Shown here piece after piece: positions 53,148-62,196 of a DNA stretch of 64,000 nt. This DNA comes from Rikenellaceae bacterium. GTDB lineage: Bacteria; Bacteroidota; Bacteroidia; Bacteroidales; Rikenellaceae. The notes under the pieces were generated by a model. The model was not told the origin of the DNA. It saw nothing but the letters and a program-made list of their open reading frames with translations, and searched no databases. How positions within the stretch are numbered: the stretch's first letter is position 1; every line of letters begins with the position of its first letter. The stretch is taken from the NCBI GenBank assembly GCA_017442365.1, contig JAFRZW010000016.1, positions 124,001 to 188,000 on the forward strand, written 5' to 3'. The position numbers and the translations under genes were made by a program.

Positions 53148-55181
53148 ATGGGAAGAAATCAAATGAAGGCAGCAGCCGATAACATTCGAGTATTGACTGC
53201 CGCAATGGTCGAAAAAGCCAAATCGGGACACCCTGGTGGTGCAATGGGCGGTGCCGATTTCGTCAATGTGCTCTATTCGGAGTTTTTGCGTTACGATCCC
53301 GACAATACGGCTTATCCGTTCCGCGATCGTTTCTTCTTGGATCCGGGTCATATGTCGCCGATGTTATACGGCGTGCTGGCATTGGCAGGTCATTTCTCGA
53401 TGGACGAGTTGCGCGAGTTCCGTCAGTGGGGTAGCGTAACCCCCGGCCACCCTGAGTTGAATGTGGCACGCTGTGTCGAGAACTCGTCGGGTCCGCTGGG
53501 TCAGGGCCACGCGATGGCTATCGGTGCAGCTATTGCCGAGCGATTCATCGCAACACGCTTTGGCGAGTGGGCTGCTCACAAGACCTACGCCTACATCTCG
53601 GACGGTGGTATTCAGGAGGAGGTTTCGCAGGGTGTCGGTCGTCTGGCGGGCCACCTCGGTCTGAACAACCTGATTATGTACTACGATGCCAACAATGTTC
53701 AGCTCTCGACAACGGTTGAGGAGGTTGATACTGAGGATATTGTGGCTAAGTACGAGGCTTGGGGCTGGCGAGTGATAAGCATCGACGGCCACTCGGAAGA
53801 TGAGATTCGTGAGGCTTTGAAGGCGGCTAACGACGAGAAGGAGCGTCCGACGCTGATCGTTGGTAAGACCGTGATGGGCAAGGGCGCAGTCGGTGCTGAT
53901 GGATCGAGTCGCGAGAATTTGGTTTCGACTCACGGTCAGCCGCTTAGTAAGGCTGGTGTCGATGTTGCAGCAACGATCAAGGGCTTGGGTGGCGATCCCG
54001 AGGATCCGTTCAAGGTGTTCCCTGAGGCTGAGGAGTTGTATGCAAAGCGTCGCGAGGAGTTGCGCGCGTGGGCTGCGGAGCATAAGGCTGTGGCTGAGGC
54101 TTGGAGCAAGGAGAACCCTGCCGAGGCTGCTAAGTTGGAGGAGTTCTTCTCGAACAAACTGCCCGAGATCGACTACTCGACCATCAAGGTTGGCGAGGGC
54201 GTAGCAACACGTGTTGCGTCGGCGGCTGTTTTGGGCGAGTATTCGGAAAAGGTTGAGAATATGATCGTTATGTCGGCCGATCTGAGCAACTCGGATCGTA
54301 CCGATGGTTTCTTGAAACATACCCACCCGATTGTGAAGGGCGACTTTACGGGTCGTTTCCTGCATATGGGCGTGAGCGAGCTGACGATGGCTTGCGTGAT
54401 GAACGGTATGGCACTGCACGGTGGCGTGATCCCCGTGGGTGGTACGTTCTTCGTCTTCTCGGACTATATGAAACCCGCAATCCGTATGTCGGCATTGATG
54501 CGTCTGCACGTGGTGTTCGTTTGGACTCACGACTCGTTCCGTGTGGGCGAGGACGGTCCTACTCACCAGCCTGTTGAGCACGAGATGCAGATCCGACTGT
54601 TGGAGCACCTGCGCAATCATCGTGGCGAGCGCTCGATGGTTGTGTTGCGTCCGGCCGATTCGGCTGAGGCTATCTCGGCTTGGAAGATCGCATTGGAGGA
54701 GGAGCGCCCTGTTGGTCTGATCTTCTCGCGTCAGAATGTCGATGACGTGCCGGCAAAGGGCGAGAGCCGTTTCGAGGAGGCTATGACCGAGACGAAGCGA
54801 GGCGGTTATGTTGTTGCCGATTGCGAGGGTACGCCCGACGTAGTGATGGTTGCAAGTGGCTCGGAGGTTTCGACGCTGATCGCAGGTGCTTCGAAGTTGC
54901 GCGAGGAGGGTATCAAGACCCGCGTGGTTTCGGTACCGAGCGAGGCTCTGTTCTTCGATCAGTCGGTAGAGTATCGCAACGAGGTTCTGCCCGAGGGTAT
55001 TGTTCGCTATGGTCTGACTTCGGGTCTGCCGATGACGTTGCAGACGCTGGTTGGTTTGACGGGCAAGATCCACGGCTTGGATCACTTTGGTTACTCGGCA
55101 CCGTTCAAGGTGCTTGACGAGAAGTTCGGTTTTTCGGGCGAGACCGTTTATAAGGAGGTTAAGGAGATGTTGGGTCGATAG
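53148..55181 (+). CDS. tkt: Transketolase
   Basis: 677 residues, complete single-chain form. Motifs: KSGHPGGAMGGADF, SSGPLGQGHAMAIGAAIAER, the thiamine-diphosphate loop ISDGGIQEEVSQGVGRLAGH...NNLIMYYDANN, and the pyrimidine-domain FTGRFLHMGVSE and HDSFRVGEDGPTHQPVEH. It moves two-carbon units between pentose-phosphate sugars. The usual DGxxxEG reads DGGIQEEVS here, a mild variant still carrying the acidic ligands. Confidence 0.96.
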   Translation: MGRNQMKAAADNIRVLTAAMVEKAKSGHPGGAMGGADFVNVLYSEFLRYDPDNTAYPFRDRFFLDPGHMSPMLYGVLALAGHFSMDELREFRQWGSVTPGHPELNVARCVENSSGPLGQGHAMAIGAAIAERFIATRFGEWAAHKTYAYISDGGIQEEVSQGVGRLAGHLGLNNLIMYYDANNVQLSTTVEEVDTEDIVAKYEAWGWRVISIDGHSEDEIREALKAANDEKERPTLIVGKTVMGKGAVGADGSSRENLVSTHGQPLSKAGVDVAATIKGLGGDPEDPFKVFPEAEELYAKRREELRAWAAEHKAVAEAWSKENPAEAAKLEEFFSNKLPEIDYSTIKVGEGVATRVASAAVLGEYSEKVENMIVMSADLSNSDRTDGFLKHTHPIVKGDFTGRFLHMGVSELTMACVMNGMALHGGVIPVGGTFFVFSDYMKPAIRMSALMRLHVVFVWTHDSFRVGEDGPTHQPVEHEMQIRLLEHLRNHRGERSMVVLRPADSAEAISAWKIALEEERPVGLIFSRQNVDDVPAKGESRFEEAMTETKRGGYVVADCEGTPDVVMVASGSEVSTLIAGASKLREEGIKTRVVSVPSEALFFDQSVEYRNEVLPEGIVRYGLTSGLPMTLQTLVGLTGKIHGLDHFGYSAPFKVLDEKFGFSGETVYKEVKEMLGR

Positions 55182-55204
55182 ACGACCACATCGAAAGATT
55201 GATA

Positions 55205-55243
55205 ATAGGGTACCGATTCGTGAGCGGGTCGGTACCTATTTAA
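55205..55243 (+). terminator. Possible terminator of tkt
   Basis: Stem GGTACCGA / TCGGTACC with a 12-base loop and only a weak T/A-rich tail (TATTTAATAATAAAA). It may allow read-through into the AraC gene. Confidence 0.5.
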
Positions 55244-55261
55244 TAATAAAACGACAGACGA

Positions 55262-56161
55262 ATGAATCCTCACCACACAAATAGTTGTCCTCACGCGTTG
55301 CACTCGCACGGTGTAACGGGTGCGCCGTCGGCTATGGCGTCGCGTATGGCGACAATGGGTGGTGTGCCATTGCGTCTGCGAAGGTTGGACGCTCCCGATT
55401 CGCGCATTGAATCGCCGTCGCCGCCGATGCGTGCTCCGATCCATACGTTTTTGTGTTTGGAACGTGGCGAAGCGATGATTGCGGTGGACGAGGATCGAGT
55501 GTTGTTGCACGCGGGCGATTGTGTGCTGATCCCTGTGGGACAACCGTTTGCGGTGCTCTACTACAATAATTGCGTGGGCTATATGGGCGGTTTCGCAACG
55601 GAGTTTATGAGCGATGGACAGTCGGGCAATCTGTTGCGTCGTTCGGAGGCGCTACGTGGTTGGAAGATGGTGCGAGCTTGGTTTGCAGAGGGTGATATGC
55701 ACTATGTGGCGACGATCTTGGAGCGTCTGTTGGGCGAATGTTGTGGTGAGCGCAACGAAGATATCCTGCGAGCATATCTGTCGGCATTTTTGGCGGAGAT
55801 CGACCACCGAGCAATGACTCCGATAGCTGAGGGCAGTGTGTTGAGCGATCGGTTTGTGGCGATGGTATTCGAGGCGTCGGATCGTCGCGCAAGTATTGGC
55901 GAATATGCTGAGCGTCTGGGTGTTAGTGCAGCGACATTGTATCGCGCGGTCAAGCGTTCGACGGGCAAGACTCCGCTGGCGTGGATTGACGAGGCGGTGG
56001 TGTCGGAGGCCAAAGCCCTGCTGAGCCATACAGACCTTACGGTCAATGAGATCGGGGCGCGTGTAGGTGTGCTCGATCCGAGTTATTTTTCGCGTTTTTT
56101 CCGCAAGAAGGTGGGTATGTCGCCCATTGATTTCCGCGAGAAGATGAAAAAGTCCCACTAA
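55262..56161 (+). CDS. AraC family transcriptional regulator
   Basis: 299 residues. A cupin-like N-terminal sensing region (IHTFLCLERGEAMIAVDEDRVLLHAGDCVLIPVGQPFAVLYY) and a C-terminal double HTH (ASIGEYAERLGVSAATLYRAVKRSTGKTPLAWIDEAVV and VNEIGARVGVLDPSYFSRFFRKKVGMSPIDFREK). The start at 55262 gives an unusual His-rich lead (NPHHTNSCPHALHSHG); ATGs at 55334 or 55346 are alternatives. It is likely the regulator of the TonB-dependent receptor 72 bp downstream. Confidence 0.88.
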   Translation: MNPHHTNSCPHALHSHGVTGAPSAMASRMATMGGVPLRLRRLDAPDSRIESPSPPMRAPIHTFLCLERGEAMIAVDEDRVLLHAGDCVLIPVGQPFAVLYYNNCVGYMGGFATEFMSDGQSGNLLRRSEALRGWKMVRAWFAEGDMHYVATILERLLGECCGERNEDILRAYLSAFLAEIDHRAMTPIAEGSVLSDRFVAMVFEASDRRASIGEYAERLGVSAATLYRAVKRSTGKTPLAWIDEAVVSEAKALLSHTDLTVNEIGARVGVLDPSYFSRFFRKKVGMSPIDFREKMKKSH

Positions 56162-56199
56162 TAATCAATTTCGTACTATCAAATTGCGGCTATGTTGCC

Positions 56200-56207
56200 T
56201 ATCTTTG
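56200..56207 (+). promoter_or_regulatory. -7 element of the AraC-linked receptor gene
   Basis: TATCTTTG lies 26 bp before the ATG. No TTG at the standard distance, as expected for a promoter needing an activator such as the adjacent AraC protein. Confidence 0.5.
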
Positions 56208-56233
56208 CAGGGTCAAACGAAATGTAGCCTCGA

Positions 56234-58474
56234 ATGCGAATTGTACTTACGACAATCTTAATTTTACTATCGACTGTGGTGTCGGCACAGAGTGTCGATA
56301 CGACGGCTCTGTATGCTGTGCCTGAGGTGTCGATCACATCGCAAGTCAAGCAGGCGGGACTTGTCGAGCACTCGGTCGCAAAGACCGAAGTGTTTATGTA
56401 CGAAGCTGAGCGTGAGGAGATTGATGATATGCGTTCGATGTCGGCGTACGCTCCCAATTTCTATGTACCCGACTATGGGTCGCGTATGACCTCGTCGATC
56501 TATATGCGCGGTATGGGTGCCCGAATCGACCAGCCCGCAGTGGGCCTGTATGTCGATGACGCCCCCGTTCTCAACAAAAATGCTTTCGATTTCGATGTTC
56601 TCGATCTGCGTAGTGTCAAGCTGCTGCGCGGTCCGCAGAGTACGCTCTATGGTCGCAATACGATGGCGGGCGTGATGGACGTGCATACGTTGTCGCCCTT
56701 TTCGTACTCGGGCACACGTTTGGCAGCGGAGTACGGAACAGCCAATACGGTGAAAGTCCGTGCGTCGCACTATGCGCTTGTAGGCGAGGAGGTTGGAGTG
56801 TCGGTAGGTGGTTATTTCCGCCATACTGACGGACTGTTCACTAATGAATACGATGGTGAGCGACTCGATTGGGAGCACGGTGGTGGCGGTCGCGCGAAGG
56901 TCGAATGGCGCAGAGGTGCGATATCGTTGAGCAACACACTTTCGGTCGATGCGACCAATCAGGGCGGCTGGCCCTATCGTCTGATCGACACGGCGAGTGG
57001 CGAGAAGTTGCAGACCAATTACAACGATCCGAGTAACTACACGCGCCTTTCGTTGAACGATGCTCTGAGATTTGCCTATAAGGGTGATAATTATACACTT
57101 ACGAGTGTAACGTCGTGGTCCTATCTGGACGATTGTATGACCCTTGATCAGGACTTCACTCCGCGCTCGATGTTCACCTTGCAGCAGGCTCAGCGTGAGC
57201 ATACGCTGACCGAGGAGGTGATTGTAAAATATGATCCCACGAAGCGTTATTCGGCACGTTTTGGCGCATTTGCGTTCTACAAACACCTCAATATGGCGGC
57301 TCCCGTGCGATTCAAACGCGATGGTATCGACGAACTGATCCTCGCCAATGCCAATAAGGGGATCCAGATGATGTTCCCCGACCACGCCATCGAGATCGAG
57401 GAGCGAGAGTTCGACATCACGAGCGACTTCCGCAATCCGACGTGGGGTGCGGCGCTGTTCCACACCTCGGAGGTGAAGTTGGGGCGCTGGTCGTTGGGTG
57501 CAGGTGTCCGTTTCGACTATGAGCAGACGACGCTCCGCTACGATAGCCGTGCCACGATCCACTATCGTTTTACGATGACAATGCCCCGATTCAAGCAACT
57601 CGATTCGAAGTTTGTGGGTAGCAACCGCAAGTCGTTCTTCGAGGTGCTGCCGCGTGTGGCGGTGAATTATAACGCTCCGAAATTCAACGCATACGCCACG
57701 GTGTCAAAGGGTTACAAGGCGGGTGGATTCAATACGCAGATCTTCTCGGATATTCTCCAAAATCGAATGATGACCGATATGATGGAGGATTTGGGTGTCT
57801 ATCTCGACCAGACGGGACCGAGCTACGATACGGCTGAGGCTACGGGCTACAAACCCGAACATAGTTGGAACTATGAACTTGGTGCGAGCTACACTCCGAC
57901 GCCGAAATTTTCGACCGATGTGTCGCTGTTCTATATCGACTGCCGCGATCAGCAGCTGACCGTTTTTCCGGCAGGTAAGAGTACGGGACGTATGATGACA
58001 AATGCCGGACGCACACACAGCTACGGTGTTGAGGCGACGGTCGATTGGTGGCCGGTGAAGAACCTCGACCTGCGAGCAGCATACGGCTATACGAATGCCC
58101 GTTTCTTGAAGTATAACGACGGCAATAATGATTATCGAGGTCGTTTTGTGCCTTATGCTCCGCAACATACGTTGTCGCTCAGTGGCGACTACACGTGGCA
58201 CGTGAATCGCACGCTGTCGCGCATTCGTCTGCACACCGATTGGCGCGGAGTGGGTCGAATCTATTGGAACGAGGCAAATACGCTCAGTCAGCCATTTTAT
58301 GGGTTGTTGGGGGCGTCGGTGGCGTTTGATTTTGCTCGTTGGACCATTGAGGCGTGGGGGCGCAACCTGACGGGCGAGGAGTATGATACGTTCTACTTTG
58401 TGTCGGTGGGTAATGCGTTTATGCAGAGCGGTCGCCCGCGCCAATTTGGAGTGAAATTATCGTTTGATTTTTAA
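56234..58474 (+). CDS. TonB-dependent outer-membrane receptor (small-substrate type)
   Basis: 746 residues with a signal peptide (ends VVSAQ), no CarboxypepD_reg domain and no SusD partner. Plug motifs: SSIYMRGMGARIDQPAVGLYVDDAPVL and VKLLRGPQSTLYGRNTMAGVMDVHT; the barrel ends FGVKLSFDF. The lack of a SusC signature and the length resemble siderophore, haem or vitamin receptors, but the ligand is unknown. It is encoded between an AraC regulator and a calycin-like lipoprotein and probably forms one unit with them. Confidence 0.9.
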   Translation: MRIVLTTILILLSTVVSAQSVDTTALYAVPEVSITSQVKQAGLVEHSVAKTEVFMYEAEREEIDDMRSMSAYAPNFYVPDYGSRMTSSIYMRGMGARIDQPAVGLYVDDAPVLNKNAFDFDVLDLRSVKLLRGPQSTLYGRNTMAGVMDVHTLSPFSYSGTRLAAEYGTANTVKVRASHYALVGEEVGVSVGGYFRHTDGLFTNEYDGERLDWEHGGGGRAKVEWRRGAISLSNTLSVDATNQGGWPYRLIDTASGEKLQTNYNDPSNYTRLSLNDALRFAYKGDNYTLTSVTSWSYLDDCMTLDQDFTPRSMFTLQQAQREHTLTEEVIVKYDPTKRYSARFGAFAFYKHLNMAAPVRFKRDGIDELILANANKGIQMMFPDHAIEIEEREFDITSDFRNPTWGAALFHTSEVKLGRWSLGAGVRFDYEQTTLRYDSRATIHYRFTMTMPRFKQLDSKFVGSNRKSFFEVLPRVAVNYNAPKFNAYATVSKGYKAGGFNTQIFSDILQNRMMTDMMEDLGVYLDQTGPSYDTAEATGYKPEHSWNYELGASYTPTPKFSTDVSLFYIDCRDQQLTVFPAGKSTGRMMTNAGRTHSYGVEATVDWWPVKNLDLRAAYGYTNARFLKYNDGNNDYRGRFVPYAPQHTLSLSGDYTWHVNRTLSRIRLHTDWRGVGRIYWNEANTLSQPFYGLLGASVAFDFARWTIEAWGRNLTGEEYDTFYFVSVGNAFMQSGRPRQFGVKLSFDF

Positions 58475-58495
58475 CCATTTAAGACCTAATAAAGT

Positions 58496-58960
58496 ATGAA
58501 AATTTTTAAGATTTTTGCACTCGCAGCGATGATGTTTGGTATGGTCGCTTGCGACAATGGCGAAGAGACTCCCGAACCTCCTTTCAAGGGCAATACGGGC
58601 TATATGGGTACGGTTTCGGTTGTGGTTGATGGCGCAACGGTCGATACTCCCGACACTGCTGTGGGTATTGAGCCGCGAAATGATGGTTCGATGTTGATGG
58701 ACATCAAGTTCGGTGCGGTGAAGTTTGTTCCCGCGATGCCTGCGCTTGACATTACTGTTCCCAACGTAAGCTACACAATCGAAGATGGCGTGGCGAAGTT
58801 GAGCGGCTCGAATATCATTCCACTCTGTATGGGGGGCGAGTTCCCGATGTACACCGTAACGACTTTGACGGGTACGGTTGACCCCAGCACCATTAAGCTC
58901 GATCTGAATTTCGGTCAGTATCCGACCAAATATATCGGCAACAAATTGAAGGTTGAATAG
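58496..58960 (+). CDS. Calycin-like lipoprotein
   Basis: 154 residues. Lipoprotein signal ends GMVACDNGEE, with an acidic surface-export-like tail. The all-beta remainder (GTVSVVVDGATV, DIKFGAVKFVPAMPALDITVPNV, TLTGTVDPSTIKLDLNF) fits the small calycin-like (beta-barrel) lipoproteins of Bacteroidales. Its position 21 bp after a TonB-dependent receptor suggests it captures the receptor's small hydrophobic or haem-like ligand at the cell surface. That role is inferred. Confidence 0.75.
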   Translation: MKIFKIFALAAMMFGMVACDNGEETPEPPFKGNTGYMGTVSVVVDGATVDTPDTAVGIEPRNDGSMLMDIKFGAVKFVPAMPALDITVPNVSYTIEDGVAKLSGSNIIPLCMGGEFPMYTVTTLTGTVDPSTIKLDLNFGQYPTKYIGNKLKVE

Positions 58961-58989
58961 GGTAGTACGGCCTTATTTAGCAGATAGAA

Positions 58990-59025
58990 AGGTCGCCTCG
59001 CGGATTGCGTTGGGCGACCTTTTTG
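58990..59025 (+). terminator. Terminator of the receptor/calycin unit
   Basis: Perfect 8-bp stem AGGTCGCC / GGCGACCT with a T tail. Confidence 0.88.
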
Positions 59026-59058
59026 TGTTTTATCTCAAAACTTGTAGATGAAATCTTG

Positions 59059-59090
59059 AATCTTGAATTTTGAATCTTGAATTTTGAATT
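59059..59090. repeat. Heptad tandem repeat behind rlmH
   Basis: 32 bp identical to the right arm at 32546-32577; read on the rlmH strand it is ATTCAAA/ATTCAAG heptads starting 3 bp after the stop at 59094. Confidence 0.85.
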
Positions 59091-59093
59091 TCA

Positions 59094-59567
59094 CTACTCG
59101 TGGTGATAGGGCTCGTTGTTGAGGATCGTGAATGCGCGGTAGATCTGCTCGGCGAAGATTGCGCGCACGATTTGGTGCGAGAAGGTCATCTCCGAGAGCG
59201 ACAGCGAGAAGTTGCCACGCGCATACATCTCCTCCGAGAATCCGTACGGACCGCCAATCACAAAGCACAGACGTTTCAGTCCGCTATTCATTCGTTTTTG
59301 CAGCCAAAAAGCGAAATCGACCGAGCGCATTTGACGTCCGCGCTCGTCCATCAATACGACGTAATCGCTATCGGTCAGCAGTCGCATAATTGCCTCGCCT
59401 TCGGCCTTTTTCTGTTGCGCAAAGCTCATACTGCGCGTGTTGCGCACATCGGGTACGATGGTGATGCCGAAACGCACGTAGTTCGAGATTCGCTTCTGGT
59501 ACATCTCGACCAGCGCAGCCACCTGTGGCGAGTCGGTCTTGCCGACAACAATCAATTCGACGTTCAT
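59094..59567 (-). CDS. rlmH: 23S rRNA pseudouridine-1915 N3-methyltransferase
   Basis: 157 residues, typical length. SPOUT fold features: LDERG-type segment VLMDERGRQMRSVDFA, the SAM-knot sequence FVIGGPYGFSEEM, and the C-terminal SLSEMTFSHQIVRAIFAEQIYRAFTI...YHHE. It methylates helix 69 of 23S rRNA. It lies 12 bp after the GH2-like gene on the same strand, so the two are probably co-transcribed. Confidence 0.97.
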   Translation of the reverse strand: MNVELIVVGKTDSPQVAALVEMYQKRISNYVRFGITIVPDVRNTRSMSFAQQKKAEGEAIMRLLTDSDYVVLMDERGRQMRSVDFAFWLQKRMNSGLKRLCFVIGGPYGFSEEMYARGNFSLSLSEMTFSHQIVRAIFAEQIYRAFTILNNEPYHHE

Positions 59568-59579
59568 CGTGCGCGTGTA

Positions 59580-60929
59580 TTATTCAATCGTTGCGGGTAA
59601 CTGCCAATCGCTGTTCCACTCGCCGTCGGCATCGCGATAGACAATCGGACGCTCATCGCCCTGAGCTTTAAGCCATTGGTACGCCTTGTACATTGCGTAA
59701 CCATTACCCGAATTGCCACCAAGCGACCACGCAATAATGCAGCTGCGGTTGCGGTTGCGGCGATACATACGGCGCACGCGATCAACATACTCATCGACTA
59801 ACGTGGGGTCGTTCGAGGGTGTTCCGCCAATGGTGCGATCGTTGCGACCACGCTCGACGTTGAGGTTTGCCTGATCGACCACAAACAGACCCACCTGCTC
59901 GCATTGGTCGTAGAACCAATATACCTGCGGATAATCGACGTAGATCGTATTTACGCCACGCGACTTCAACGCGCGCAGATCTTTGAGAGTCTGTGTGCGG
60001 CTCTTCTCAGCATTGTAGCGTGCTGCTTTGATTTTGAACTCTTTGCCGTTGCGCAGCAGACGTTCGCCATCGAAACGGGTGTCGCCAAAGCAGAGCTTGA
60101 TGGGTATGTAGTCGGTCATCATCTGACCGAGCTTGCTGTACATAGTGAGCTTGTAGAGGTGTGGTGTGCGTTGCGACCAAAGCCATTGGTTGGTCTTGTA
60201 GATCGGCATACGGAAATGGACCGTATCGACGCTATGACCCTCGATCGAGCACTCGCGCATATTGTAATCTTGGAGTTTGCCTGCCGGATCGGTCAGGTCG
60301 TACCCCACCTCCATTGTTTCGGTATAGTTGTGCGAGTTGCCGGCGATGATGTCCAATTCGAGCCAACCGAACGTGCGGGTCGAGTCGGGCTCGAAACGAA
60401 CGTCATAGTCATAGATTCGCAATTTGGGCTGCGAGTAGATGTAGCTATTTTCGAACTGCGCGCGGGGATTGGCTGCGAGCGACGAACTGAGCAGCGGCTC
60501 GCCCGAGGTCTCGACGTCGATCACGATTGCATTTCGACCGTGATTGACGTAGGGCGAGATGTAGAACTCCATCGGTGTACGGGTGTCGGTCGAACGAGCT
60601 ACGAGCGAGCCGTTGATATAGAGCGAGTAAGCACCGTGCGGATTCTCGATATGCAGATACATATCGCGGTTATTCCAGATCTGAGGCACTTCGAGCACCT
60701 GCCCCACGCTCTGCACGGTTGCGGTGCTGGTGAGCGCAACGGGAGCAAATGTTACGTATTGTTGTACGTTTGTACGGTTGTCGTCGTTGGCGTTACGGCG
60801 CGTGTCGAAACTCATAATTTCGGAGCGTGCGGGGGCGGCGCCACGACTGACGTGTGAGGTTTGTGCAGCAAGGTCAAGTGCAAAAAAAGTTGCCACAATG
60901 GCAAATATAGCTAAGCGTTTCATTCTCAT
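59580..60929 (-). CDS. Truncated GH2-family-like protein lacking the acid/base Glu
   Basis: 449 residues from the ATG at 60929 (MRMKRLAIFAI), just behind its promoter. Signal peptide ends DLAAQT. The order matches GH2 beta-galactosidases: sugar-binding domain (NRDMYLHIENPHGAYSLYINGSLVARS), immunoglobulin-like domain, and the front of the TIM barrel (FKIKAARYNAEKSRTQTLKDLRALKSRGVNTIYV). Where GH2 enzymes have WSLGNE, this protein has WSLGGN (codons at 59712-59717), so the acid/base Glu is Asn. The chain stops about 50 residues later, before the nucleophile. It is probably a non-catalytic binding or scaffold protein, or a decaying enzyme, in the cell envelope. Confidence 0.75.
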   Translation of the reverse strand: MRMKRLAIFAIVATFFALDLAAQTSHVSRGAAPARSEIMSFDTRRNANDDNRTNVQQYVTFAPVALTSTATVQSVGQVLEVPQIWNNRDMYLHIENPHGAYSLYINGSLVARSTDTRTPMEFYISPYVNHGRNAIVIDVETSGEPLLSSSLAANPRAQFENSYIYSQPKLRIYDYDVRFEPDSTRTFGWLELDIIAGNSHNYTETMEVGYDLTDPAGKLQDYNMRECSIEGHSVDTVHFRMPIYKTNQWLWSQRTPHLYKLTMYSKLGQMMTDYIPIKLCFGDTRFDGERLLRNGKEFKIKAARYNAEKSRTQTLKDLRALKSRGVNTIYVDYPQVYWFYDQCEQVGLFVVDQANLNVERGRNDRTIGGTPSNDPTLVDEYVDRVRRMYRRNRNRSCIIAWSLGGNSGNGYAMYKAYQWLKAQGDERPIVYRDADGEWNSDWQLPATIE

Positions 60930-60975
60930 TGTGTTAATATTGTCGATCGCGGAGCGTCGAATGAAAAATATGGTA

Positions 60976-61006
60976 CAAAAGTAAATTTTTTTTATCACTC
61001 GTGCAA
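60976..61006 (-). promoter_or_regulatory. Promoter of the GH2-like/rlmH unit
   Basis: Minus strand: TTG (61004-61006), 20 bp, TACTTTTG (60976-60983), 46 bp before the ATG. It is back to back with the promoter at 61035. Confidence 0.65.
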
Positions 61007-61034
61007 CATTTCGCCCTTGTCGAACGTCTATATA

Positions 61035-61065
61035 TTGTACGAGCGACGAAAATTTTGTACCTTTG
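61035..61065 (+). promoter_or_regulatory. Promoter of the lipoprotein gene at 61113
   Basis: TTG (61035-61037), 20 bp, TACCTTTG (61058-61065). It fixes the start below 61070 and rules out the in-frame upstream start at 61017. Confidence 0.7.
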
Positions 61066-61112
61066 GCGCGCAGAATGTAAGATTTGAAATAATAATATTA
61101 ACAATAAACTTG

Positions 61113-62108
61113 ATGAGAATGAAAAAGTTAAAGTATCTTTTGGTGGCGGCAGTGCTGCCTTTGATGATGACCTCGTGCTGGGACGAGCCTGAGCAGGACA
61201 TCAATGATCCGATTGTGGCAGGTATTTGGCTCTACAATGCGGCTGTGGTGCAATCGACCTACACGCTTGATCCCGCTGCAATTGCTTTCCGTTTGAACTG
61301 CTTGCTGACCGATAAGCAGTTGCAGGGTGTTGATAAATTGCTTGATGTTAAGACCGAGGCTGAGGTAAGCGAGATGAAATTCCTCTTCGGCGAGATGACC
61401 CGCATTGAGGAAAACTACAACGGTGTCAATGGCGACTATCGCATTAGCTTCGATTTCACCGGCGACAAGGGTCAGTCGGATCGTCCGCGTGGTGGTTCTG
61501 TGATCATCTCGACGGGCAACAAGTTGCTCCACGAGGGTATGTGGATCATCGAGAACGATCACAACTCTCCGCTCTCGTATCAGGCAACGACCAGCGAGCA
61601 GGTTATGGTTGAGAGCATCGACGAATATACGATCGCTCCGCGTGCGGCTGATAATGGTTTGACGAGCTTCGTAGTGGGCGTCAAGGGTTTCGGTTGCCGT
61701 TCGCACTTGGGTAACTACACCTCGTCGTGGACGGGTGAGTATAGCATCACGCCTCAGTTTGTGATTGACCCCGAGAATAAGAAGGTGCTCTCGATGGCCG
61801 AGGCTCGCAAGGCAACCTACGCAGTGTCGTTTGCAATTCAGGGTCCGACCTTCGCAGTTTTGGACGGCAAGTACCAGACCGGTATTCGCTACTATACCAT
61901 CGAGGACAACATCTACAAGCCCGCTTGCTCGATGTCGAATGGTATGGTCTATCGCGCGTCGGGTGAGGAGTTTGCCGAGCTTATTGGCAGCTACGATAAG
62001 GAGGCATTCCCTTCGAGCTTTGTGGTGGTTAAATATACCCCCGCAGGCACCGAGTGCGGCAAGGTAAATGCAACGATCACCTACAATGGTGAGAACCGCG
62101 TTCAGTAA
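61113..62108 (+). CDS. Unrecognised surface lipoprotein
   Basis: 331 residues from ATG 61113 (or 61119). Lipoprotein signal ends LMMTSCWDEPEQD; the acidic run after the Cys points to the cell surface. The body is beta-rich with no catalytic motif I recognise. Segments include FRLNCLLTDKQLQGVDKLLDVKTE, a long polar middle and YTPAGTECGKVNATITYNG at the end. It is a single gene with its own promoter and terminator, divergent from the GH2-like gene. Function unknown. Confidence 0.75.
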   Translation: MRMKKLKYLLVAAVLPLMMTSCWDEPEQDINDPIVAGIWLYNAAVVQSTYTLDPAAIAFRLNCLLTDKQLQGVDKLLDVKTEAEVSEMKFLFGEMTRIEENYNGVNGDYRISFDFTGDKGQSDRPRGGSVIISTGNKLLHEGMWIIENDHNSPLSYQATTSEQVMVESIDEYTIAPRAADNGLTSFVVGVKGFGCRSHLGNYTSSWTGEYSITPQFVIDPENKKVLSMAEARKATYAVSFAIQGPTFAVLDGKYQTGIRYYTIEDNIYKPACSMSNGMVYRASGEEFAELIGSYDKEAFPSSFVVVKYTPAGTECGKVNATITYNGENRVQ

Positions 62109-62143
62109 GCCGACTGACCACAATACACACCGCTAAATAAAGA

Positions 62144-62177
62144 GGCCGCAACTGTCGATGGGTTGCGGCCCTTTTTT
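62144..62177 (+). terminator. Terminator of the surface lipoprotein gene
   Basis: Perfect 9-bp stem GGCCGCAAC / GTTGCGGCC, nine-base loop, six Ts. Confidence 0.92.
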
Positions 62178-62196
62178 GTGGCAAAGTATGACCAAA

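Noticed and set aside
53148..55181. Transketolase as an inactive homologue because the DGxxxEG motif reads DGGIQEEVS
   Set aside because: The acidic ligand and the downstream NN of the thiamine-diphosphate motif are kept, and all other active-site blocks are intact.
61017..61112. Upstream extension of the surface lipoprotein gene
   Set aside because: It would place the start upstream of a good promoter (TACCTTTG at 61058) and bury the lipoprotein signal; the start at 61113 is used.
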